7,448 nucleotides of DNA from Verrucomicrobiota bacterium (GTDB taxonomy: Bacteria > Verrucomicrobiota > Verrucomicrobiia > Chthoniobacterales > JAFAMB01): the NCBI GenBank assembly GCA_019236035.1, contig JAFAJU010000222.1, positions 1-7,448 of the forward strand, in the 5' to 3' direction. The notes beneath the pieces were generated by a model. The model was not told the DNA's origin. It saw only the letters and a list, made by a program, of their open reading frames with translations, and did no database searches. This document shows, in pieces, positions 1 through 5,687 of the stretch; the stretch's first letter is position 1; each line of letters begins with the position of its first letter. A program made the translations under genes and the position numbers.

Positions 1-3000
1 GGGAAAGGCCGCCAGCTTCTGCGTGGCCCCCTGGAAAAATGCCGCGGACACATCAGTGAAGGTATAGGAGTGCAACCCTCGCTCGAGCAGCCCCATAATG
101 TGCGACGCTAATCCGCCTGTGCCCGCCCCAACCTCCAAGATGCGGAGTCCGCGACCCTCCGGCAGTTGGCGTGCGGCCTCCTGCACGGCGGCGGTTATGG
201 CAGCGAGCCAGTGACTGGGGTAGAGGCCTTCGCCATAAAACTGTTCTAGCAATTCCGGTCCCGCCCCCGCAAACAGTACGTGCACAGCATCCTTCTCGCC
301 ACGTAGGATCGGGCCAAGTTCGGCACAATTTCCGGCGCAGAGCAAGCCCTCAGGCAGATGGCCGGAATTCTTCGAGATAAATGAGCGGAGAACTGCCTGA
401 GCAGAATCAGCTGCGCTCGTAAAGGCGGGCGTCGGCTGGAACCCTGTGCCACACCTTTCTAGCAATCCGCGTTTCACGAGGCCAGCCATGAGTCGCTGGA
501 ACACCGGGCGCATCGGCTCCGCCACTCGGAGAGACTCCGCAGTGAATGTCGATCCACCCGCGACCTCCATCTCCTGTAAGCCGTGGGCAAGTTGTACCGC
601 CGCGAGTTCATCTCCGGCCGCCATGGCTTCCTGAAGCTTGGCCCGGCCTCGCGTTGCGATAACCTGGTCCATTGCGCGGTGGGCCGCAGCTCGCAGTCGA
701 TCCAATGGCAGCGGTTGCTGAGAGGTCGCGCGGAATGTCGCTGGCGCCCGTTCCCAAGCGATATGGTAGACAACGTCACGGGTTTCTCCCAGGCCGCCGG
801 AACGGCGCGCTTCCGCGACACTAATCGCGCGGAAACCGTCGACGAGCACACAAGCCTTGCCTGTTTCGTCATATAACTCGATGCCACCTTCGACAAACTC
901 GGAACTGCACTGCCGGACACTAGCGTGGACAAGGCTCGAGGCCCCGGGCGAGCTAAGAAACAGAATTTTGGCGAACCGCACCGGCAATTTCAGCCCGGCC
1001 TTGCGATCTTCGATGGCCGCAGCGCCTGCGGAGAACGTTTGCAGCGCTCCATCAAAAAGAACCGGATGCACTGGATATTCATTTGCACGGGTTGCAATCG
1101 CCTCAGACAAGCAAACCCTGCTCGCCGCCCTGCCCGCAGCAGCTGACAGCTCGCAAATGGGCCGGAACTCGGGACCGTAGCCAAGTCCAATATCGCCAAG
1201 GTGCCCGTAAAAGCTGTCCGGATCGACCGGCTCCAAACCGTCCATGCGCGAGTCATCCCACGCCGACGACGCGAACGCCGATTCGACACGCTCGCCGCGC
1301 ATCGAACCTACGACATGGAGAGACCATGCTGCTCCCTTTTCAAATCGGCTCTGGATCAAGAAAGTGCGTTCATTCGGATCATAGGACAACTCGAGGCGAA
1401 CACCCGAAGCCGGATCCGGTAAAATCAGGGGCTTGCGAATTTCAAAGTCTTCCACAACAAAGGGCCGCCCCTCGAACCATTGCACGCCCGCTTCCAGCAC
1501 CATTTCGACAAATGCGGCGGCCGGAAAAATGACGAGATTTTCAACCCGGTGATCTTTGAGGTAGGCCATGTGGCGGCCATCGAGCCGCGCGATCCAGGTC
1601 GGCGTTGCCCGGGGTAGTCGCATATCGAGTAACCCGCGACCACCTGGCGCCAGACGGCCCTCGCGCCAATCGGCCGCCTCTTGCCACCACCGGCTTTTGT
1701 CCCACGCATACGCTGGCAAGGAGAGCGGGCGCCGTGACGGCGTCATTGCCGCAAAATTGAGCGGTACACAGCAGCGGTGCAGATCCATGGCTGTTTCCAG
1801 CATGGACTCATGTTCACGTTCGCGACGTGCCGAAGACATCACCGAAGCCTTACCGTTGCGCCCGGAGAGGCATTCCTGAAGCGAACGCGCCAGCGCGGGA
1901 TGAACGCCGATTTCCAGCCACACGTCTACGCCGTACTCCGCCAGCGCGTTGACCGCAGAGGCGAACTCCACCGGTTGCCGGACTCCGCGTCCCCAGTAGG
2001 CGGCGTCACAGGCTTCACCCGAATGCTGCCGCCCAGTCACCGTGCTGAAAAACGGGGTCGCCTCCGGTTGCGGCGTGATATCGGCCAGCGCTGCCTCCAA
2101 CGCCTCTGCAGCCGGCTGCATCAAAGGGTGATGGAAAGGGTAGTCCACCCGCACGAGCCGCGCGAAAACCCCTTGGAGCTCCAGTTCCGCAGCCATGGCC
2201 TCCAGCGAGCAACGCGTTCCGGAGAGCGTCAAAGAACTAGGGCTGTTAAGTGCCGCTATGGTCACCGTACGATCATGACGCGCAATCAGTGCCCGGGCTT
2301 CGTCCTCGTCCAGACCCACCGCCAGCATCGTTCCTTCCCCTCGCGCACAATCGTCCATGAACTGGCCCCGCAGCACGATCACTCGTGCCGCTTGCTCCAA
2401 ACCGAACACCCCAGCGATACAGGCCGCAGAAACTTCCCCAACGCTATGGCCGACGACGGCGGCTGGCAGAACGCCCCATGACTTCCACAGTTCCGCAAGC
2501 GCCATCTGCATTGCAAAGATGGCGGGTTGCGCAATCCCTGTCCGGTGCAGGCGAGAAGCTTCTTCTGTGCGGCTGAGCTCCTCGAGCAGCGAAAACTGAG
2601 CCCACGGGCGCATGGCTGCATCACATTTCTCGATCGTACTTCGGAATACAGGCTCGTGCCGCATCAATTCGCGCCCCATGCCCCACCACTGCGGACCTTG
2701 GCCGCTCATCACGAAAGCCACGCGCGGCCCCTGCTCGCGACGGGGCGAGAAAGCCGTGCGCATCTTTGGACTCTGCCGGCCGGCCGCGAATTCGTTGAGT
2801 TCCTGGATCACCTCTCCGATCGCGCGTGCAACCATGGTGAGCCGATGTGGGTGGTGATTACGCCTGGCGCCCAGCGTGTAAGTCAGATCCGGCAGAATAG
2901 GGGAGTTCCCATTTGTCCTAGATTGCTCATCCAACCAAGCACCCAATCGCGACGCTGATGCACGCAGAGCGTTCTCCGAGCGTGCGGACAAAACGCATGG

Positions 3001-4362
3001 CCACGCCCGCTCCGCGTGGGGCCACGAATGATCCAAATCGAAGACCTCGGGACGTGGAGGAAAAATTGGTGCCTTGGCAAGAATTACATGCGCATTGGCG
3101 CCACCGAAGCCGAACGAGTTAACGCCCACTAAACAAGCTTTATCTGCTTCAGGAAACGGCTCCAGCGCGGTAGGCACGCGAAGCTTCAGAGCCGCGAAGT
3201 CGATGTTTGGATTCGGCTTCTTGAAGTGTAAGCTGGCTGGAATCTGGCGATGCTTGAGCACCAACGCCGCCTTGAGCAGGCCAGCGACACCGGCGGCGGT
3301 CTCCAAATGGCCCAGGTTTGTCTTCAACGATCCGATGATCAGCGGCGCCTCGGTCGAGCGGTCCGCGCACAGGGCCTCCGCAAGGGCATGAGCCTCAATC
3401 GGATCACCCACCGCCGTCCCAGTGCCATGCGCCTCGACGTATCCGATCTGAGACGGAGAGATCCCCGCGTCTGCGCAGGCGTCGCGCACGAGTCGTGCCT
3501 GAGCCTCCGGACTTGGCAGCGAGATGCCGTTGGTGTGACCATCCTGATTCATCGCGGTGCCAACGATCACGGCATGGATCGGGTCTCCATCGGCTTGCGC
3601 CCGGGAGAGCCGTTTGAGGAGTACTACGCCAGCTCCTTCGCTGCGGACAAAGCCGTTTGCTGAGGCGTCAAACGCCTTGCATTTACCCTCCGGCGACAAC
3701 ATCGAGGCCTGAGAAAATCCGATGAATCCGTTCGGTGAAATCATCACCGTCACACCCCCGGCTAATGCCGAATCGCCTCGGCCCGCCCAAATATGCTCGC
3801 ATGCCAGGTGCACCGCGGTCAGGGCGGACGAACACGCGGTATCCATCGCGATACTCGGCCCTCGCAGGTTGAAACAGTACGAGATACGATTGGCGGCGAT
3901 GCTATGCGCACAGCCGGTAGGCGAATACGGACTGATGCCTGCATGTTCCCAGGGAGTCCCTTGGATACCTTGATAGTCATTGTGAGAAATTCCGACAAAG
4001 ACTGCTAAATCGGATCCCCCCTCAAGATCGAGCACCATGCCGGCATCCTCCATTGCCTCCCATGCTGTCTCCAAGAGCAGTCGGTGCTGCGGATCCACAT
4101 AGGGCGCTTCTCTGGGTGCAATTCCGAAAAACTGAGGATCAAACTGGTCGATCGCATCAACAAATCCTCCCCGTCGAGCGATCGATCGGCCTGCCAAACC
4201 CGGCTCCGCGTCGTAAAATCGCTCGACGTTCCATCGATCGGACGGCACTTCACTGATCGCTTCGCGCCCCTCTGCGAGCAGCTTCCACAAAGATTCGAGA
4301 TCATTTACGCCACCGGGAAAACGGCAGCCGACTCCAATGATGGCGATGCCTTCTTTATGCAT
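1..4362 (-). CDS. Type I polyketide synthase, KS-AT-DH-cMT portion (3' end outside window)
   Basis: Cytoplasmic multidomain enzyme that condenses malonyl-type extender units and processes the beta-carbon. The frame is open for 1454 codons without stop or frameshift and continues past the left edge. KS is about residues 5-430: Cys177 in DTACSSA, His312 in EAHGTGT, His352 in NLGHLE, and GGANAH near its end. A KS-AT linker follows. AT is about 548-850: GQGPQ at 554-558, Ser640 in GHSVGE, Arg665, and His744 in YPFHH. The post-AT motif LPAYAWDKSRWW is at about 882-893. DH is about 905-1180: His938, a YGPEF motif, and Asp1104 in DGALQ. A C-methyltransferase begins around 1340 with SAM motif LEVGAGTGG near 1409-1417 and YTFTDVS, then is cut by the window. 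Downstream ER, KR and ACP are expected but unseen. ATG 4362 is the only ATG/GTG/TTG in frame after the upstream stop at 4414-4416. No clear Shine-Dalgarno precedes it. There is no loading module or docking helix at the N-terminus. Whether it is iterative or modular cannot be told here. Confidence 0.96.
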   Translation of the reverse strand, partial: MHKEGIAIIGVGCRFPGGVNDLESLWKLLAEGREAISEVPSDRWNVERFYDAEPGLAGRSIARRGGFVDAIDQFDPQFFGIAPREAPYVDPQHRLLLETAWEAMEDAGMVLDLEGGSDLAVFVGISHNDYQGIQGTPWEHAGISPYSPTGCAHSIAANRISYCFNLRGPSIAMDTACSSALTAVHLACEHIWAGRGDSALAGGVTVMISPNGFIGFSQASMLSPEGKCKAFDASANGFVRSEGAGVVLLKRLSRAQADGDPIHAVIVGTAMNQDGHTNGISLPSPEAQARLVRDACADAGISPSQIGYVEAHGTGTAVGDPIEAHALAEALCADRSTEAPLIIGSLKTNLGHLETAAGVAGLLKAALVLKHRQIPASLHFKKPNPNIDFAALKLRVPTALEPFPEADKACLVGVNSFGFGGANAHVILAKAPIFPPRPEVFDLDHSWPHAERAWPCVLSARSENALRASASRLGAWLDEQSRTNGNSPILPDLTYTLGARRNHHPHRLTMVARAIGEVIQELNEFAAGRQSPKMRTAFSPRREQGPRVAFVMSGQGPQWWGMGRELMRHEPVFRSTIEKCDAAMRPWAQFSLLEELSRTEEASRLHRTGIAQPAIFAMQMALAELWKSWGVLPAAVVGHSVGEVSAACIAGVFGLEQAARVIVLRGQFMDDCARGEGTMLAVGLDEDEARALIARHDRTVTIAALNSPSSLTLSGTRCSLEAMAAELELQGVFARLVRVDYPFHHPLMQPAAEALEAALADITPQPEATPFFSTVTGRQHSGEACDAAYWGRGVRQPVEFASAVNALAEYGVDVWLEIGVHPALARSLQECLSGRNGKASVMSSARREREHESMLETAMDLHRCCVPLNFAAMTPSRRPLSLPAYAWDKSRWWQEAADWREGRLAPGGRGLLDMRLPRATPTWIARLDGRHMAYLKDHRVENLVIFPAAAFVEMVLEAGVQWFEGRPFVVEDFEIRKPLILPDPASGVRLELSYDPNERTFLIQSRFEKGAAWSLHVVGSMRGERVESAFASSAWDDSRMDGLEPVDPDSFYGHLGDIGLGYGPEFRPICELSAAAGRAASRVCLSEAIATRANEYPVHPVLFDGALQTFSAGAAAIEDRKAGLKLPVRFAKILFLSSPGASSLVHASVRQCSSEFVEGGIELYDETGKACVLVDGFRAISVAEARRSGGLGETRDVVYHIAWERAPATFRATSQQPLPLDRLRAAAHRAMDQVIATRGRAKLQEAMAAGDELAAVQLAHGLQEMEVAGGSTFTAESLRVAEPMRPVFQRLMAGLVKRGLLERCGTGFQPTPAFTSAADSAQAVLRSFISKNSGHLPEGLLCAGNCAELGPILRGEKDAVHVLFAGAGPELLEQFYGEGLYPSHWLAAITAAVQEAARQLPEGRGLRILEVGAGTGGLASHIMGLLERGLHSYTFTDVSAAFFQGATQKLAAFP

Positions 4363-4632
4363 GCAGGTTTGAGTTAGCCGAAGTGGGGTGAGCCTTACGG
4401 CATTTACCGGTGATTAGTCAAGTCTCCAATGGCCAGCGTCTTATGTAACGACCCGGACCGGGCCTGCCAGCCTGGAATTATCCATTATCCGATCTAACTA
4501 TTTATCGCTTCAGACGGTCAAAGTGAATCCCACATTCAGGCCCTAGTGCCAAACCAGCGTTCTTCCTGATGCATTTCTAGTGTCCTGTCCTCGGAAAATA
4601 TAAACTGCCTTTGTTGCGCTTAGATAGGCCCA

Positions 4633-4671
4633 GTGTAGGACGCGCTCCGCGCGTCTCTGCACTTTTTTTTT
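4633..4671 (+). terminator. Intrinsic-terminator-like hairpin with T9 tract
   Basis: A perfect 7-bp GC-rich stem, GACGCGC (4639-4645) and GCGCGTC (4649-4655), closes on a TCC loop. It extends outward through GTGTAG paired with T(c)TGCAC, using two G-T wobbles and one bulged C, to 4633/4662. Nine T residues (4663-4671) follow immediately. This is the arrangement of a rho-independent terminator read on the plus strand. No plus-strand gene lies upstream in the window, so it may end a short leader or small RNA, attenuate readthrough into the TPR gene, or block antisense transcription coming out of the PKS region. The function is inferred; the structure is seen directly. Confidence 0.6.
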
Positions 4672-4679
4672 ATACACTC

Positions 4680-4708
4680 TTGCGTTCACACGCCAGTGCT
4701 TTTATATG
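4680..4708 (+). promoter_or_regulatory. Candidate sigma70-type promoter for the TPR gene
   Basis: TTGCGT at 4680-4685 (3 of 6 matches to TTGACA) is separated by 17 bases from TATATG at 4703-4708 (4 of 6 matches to TATAAT). Transcription would begin near 4715, about 30 bases before the ATG at 4744 and downstream of the T-tract terminator. That placement agrees with 4744 as the start codon and excludes the GTG codons at 4696 and 4708. The box matches are modest, and promoter consensus in the host phylum is unknown. Confidence 0.35.
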
Positions 4709-4743
4709 TGAAAACACTCCATCGCCCGACAAGTCTTCGGATC

Positions 4744-5514
4744 ATGTTTTTTTCTTTTCCCATCAAAGCATTTGCCACAGGGACGGCTTTTCTGCTGATT
4801 TGTGCAACAACCTGGGCCGGAAGCGCCACCGACCTGATTAAGAACGGCGATGCTTTAGACGTGACGTTGCAGGCCAACGCTGCACTCAGTTTTTATCTGG
4901 CAGCGGAAAGACTGGAACCGGAGAACGCGCATCTGTTGGTGTGCATCGCTCGGCAATACCGGCATCTCATGGTCGACGCCACAACCCGTGAGGAAAAAGT
5001 AAAGCTAGGCGGAATCGCGTTGGAGTACGCCCGGCGCGCCGAAACGCTCGCTCCAAATACCTGCGAGACTCAGCTCGGTCTCGCGGTCGCCTACGGGAAA
5101 ATGCTACCGTTCCAGGGCCTCAAGCAGCAGACCGAGACCGCGCGCAGTATCAAGGAGGCAGCTGAAACCGCGATCAAACTCGACCCACAGAACGATTTGG
5201 CCTGGCACGTACTAGGGCGCTGGCACATGGTGCTGGCCAGTGTGACCGGAATCAAGCGCACGATCGCAAACCTCTTTTTTGGCGAACTTCCGGCTGCATC
5301 GAACGAGGACGCCGTGAACTGCTTTCAGAGGGCCATCGAACTCAACCCCACCCGTCTCATGCACTATATCGAGCTCGGCCAAACCTACGCGCAGATGGGA
5401 CGCACCGCGGAAGCCCGCAGAATGATTACCAAGGGCTTGGCCATGCCGGATGTAGAAAAGGACGACCCCGAGGTCAAGCGTGCCGGACGCGAGACGCTGG
5501 GGAAACTCCAGTAA
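4744..5514 (+). CDS. Exported TPR-like protein, RMDN (regulator of microtubule dynamics)-related
   Basis: The protein has 256 residues. The N-terminus MFFSFPIKAFATGTAFLL followed by ICATTWAGS looks like a Sec signal peptide with cleavage around TWA-GS (residues 24-27), so a periplasmic or envelope location is inferred. No proper lipobox precedes Cys20. The rest is helical repeat. A first TPR-like unit spans about 30-61 and ends in RLEPENAH. A central block at about 132-186 contains AIKLDPQNDLAWHVLGRWH. A clear TPR at about 187-235 contains AIELNPTRLMHYIELG and GRTAEARRMITKGL. The central GRWH block, the FFGELP segment and the final DDPEVKRAG-type tail resemble the bacterial proteins annotated as RMDN-like; I recognise this by pattern only. 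TPR proteins are scaffolds, and no catalytic motif is seen. ATG 4744 was chosen because it begins the signal peptide, although the Shine-Dalgarno is weak. In-frame GTG codons at 4696 and 4708 would add up to 16 residues. The gene is transcribed opposite to both neighbours. Confidence 0.85.
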   Translation: MFFSFPIKAFATGTAFLLICATTWAGSATDLIKNGDALDVTLQANAALSFYLAAERLEPENAHLLVCIARQYRHLMVDATTREEKVKLGGIALEYARRAETLAPNTCETQLGLAVAYGKMLPFQGLKQQTETARSIKEAAETAIKLDPQNDLAWHVLGRWHMVLASVTGIKRTIANLFFGELPAASNEDAVNCFQRAIELNPTRLMHYIELGQTYAQMGRTAEARRMITKGLAMPDVEKDDPEVKRAGRETLGKLQ

Positions 5515-5517
5515 CCG

Positions 5518-5578
5518 GTAGGCGAAGCGTCCCGCTTTGCACTCTGCAGCACCGAGCAAACCGAGACGGTTCGCCTAC
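5518..5578. repeat. Long imperfect inverted repeat between convergent genes
   Basis: Two 23-base arms, 5518-5540 and 5556-5578, are complementary at 20 of 23 positions around a 15-base loop. The outer nine bases (GTAGGCGAA and TTCGCCTAC) pair perfectly, as do the innermost five. The hairpin begins four bases after the TPR stop codon and lies downstream of both convergent genes. It could act as a bidirectional transcription stop or protect 3' ends, although no T-tract follows on either side. It could also be a copy of a dispersed palindromic element; other genomic copies would be needed to show that. Confidence 0.6.
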
Positions 5579-5597
5579 GCGTGGCGCGTGACAACCC

Positions 5598-5680
5598 CAA
5601 GGACAAGGCGACATGTGCTCCCGCGGCTCGGACGGAGCGGCTCGACTGAGCTCGCCGAAGTCCTTGCCCTATCGTCCTTG
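5598..5680. repeat. Nested inverted repeats downstream of the asparagine synthetase gene
   Basis: CAAGGAC at 5598-5604 is the exact reverse complement of GTCCTTG, which occurs at 5660-5666 and again at 5674-5680. Inside lies an interrupted palindrome from GGAC (5630-5633) to GTCC (5660-5663), with further paired blocks GCG/CGC and CTC/GAG around a GACT centre. The sequence around 5630-5665 has the look of dispersed intergenic palindromes found in several bacterial groups, but that is an impression. In the minus direction it would form structured RNA just after the asparagine synthetase stop codon. Confidence 0.4.
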
Positions 5681-5687
5681 CGCTATC
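5660..5687. repeat. Tandem 14-mer direct repeat over the asparagine synthetase stop codon
   Basis: GTCCTTGCCCTATC at 5660-5673 is followed directly by GTCCTTGCGCTATC at 5674-5687, identical except for one base. The second copy contains the minus-strand stop codon (5683-5685), so the duplication lies across the gene's 3' end. This fits a local slippage duplication. Confidence 0.7.

Larger units (their letters stand above)
4363..4743. other. Non-coding divergent intergenic region between PKS and TPR genes
   Basis: No credible gene is seen in these 381 bases, which are visibly more AT-rich than the flanking genes. The region must carry the start signals for both divergent genes. On the PKS side it has a perfect 5-bp-arm palindrome CCCGG-A-CCGGG at 4452-4462 and a tandem heptamer ATTATCC at 4477-4490. 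Read on the minus strand, the heptamer gives two GGATAAT boxes. A TTGACT box lies on the minus strand at 4421-4416, but no good -10 sits at the right distance from it. On the TPR side are a TATAAA box at 4599-4604, a terminator-like hairpin and a candidate promoter, listed separately where supportable. Confidence 0.8.

Noticed and set aside
474..932. A 152-codon minus-strand open frame within the PKS region
   Set aside because: It is in a different frame from the continuous PKS reading frame, which gives sensible DH-MT linker sequence throughout. I see no independent support for it.
1777..2481. A 234-codon plus-strand open frame opposite the PKS AT domain
   Set aside because: It is antisense to well-conserved AT coding sequence and its translation has no recognisable domain. 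Long antisense frames are expected in high-GC coding DNA.
1894..2716. Trans-AT architecture or a degenerate AT
   Set aside because: A full AT with GQG, GHSVGE, Arg665 and the FHH histidine is embedded between KS and DH.
4416..4421. TTGACT as a -35 box for the PKS on the minus strand
   Set aside because: No acceptable -10 box occurs 16-18 bases downstream; the hexamers there match the consensus poorly.
4696..4743. GTG 4696 or 4708 as the start of the TPR protein
   Set aside because: Either would put up to 16 extra residues before a good signal peptide, both lack a Shine-Dalgarno, and the candidate promoter would leave them outside the transcript.
4801..4803. Lipoprotein cysteine (Cys20) in the TPR protein
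   Set aside because: The preceding residues are L-L-I, without the small residue required at -1 of a lipobox; ordinary signal-peptide cleavage after TWA fits better.
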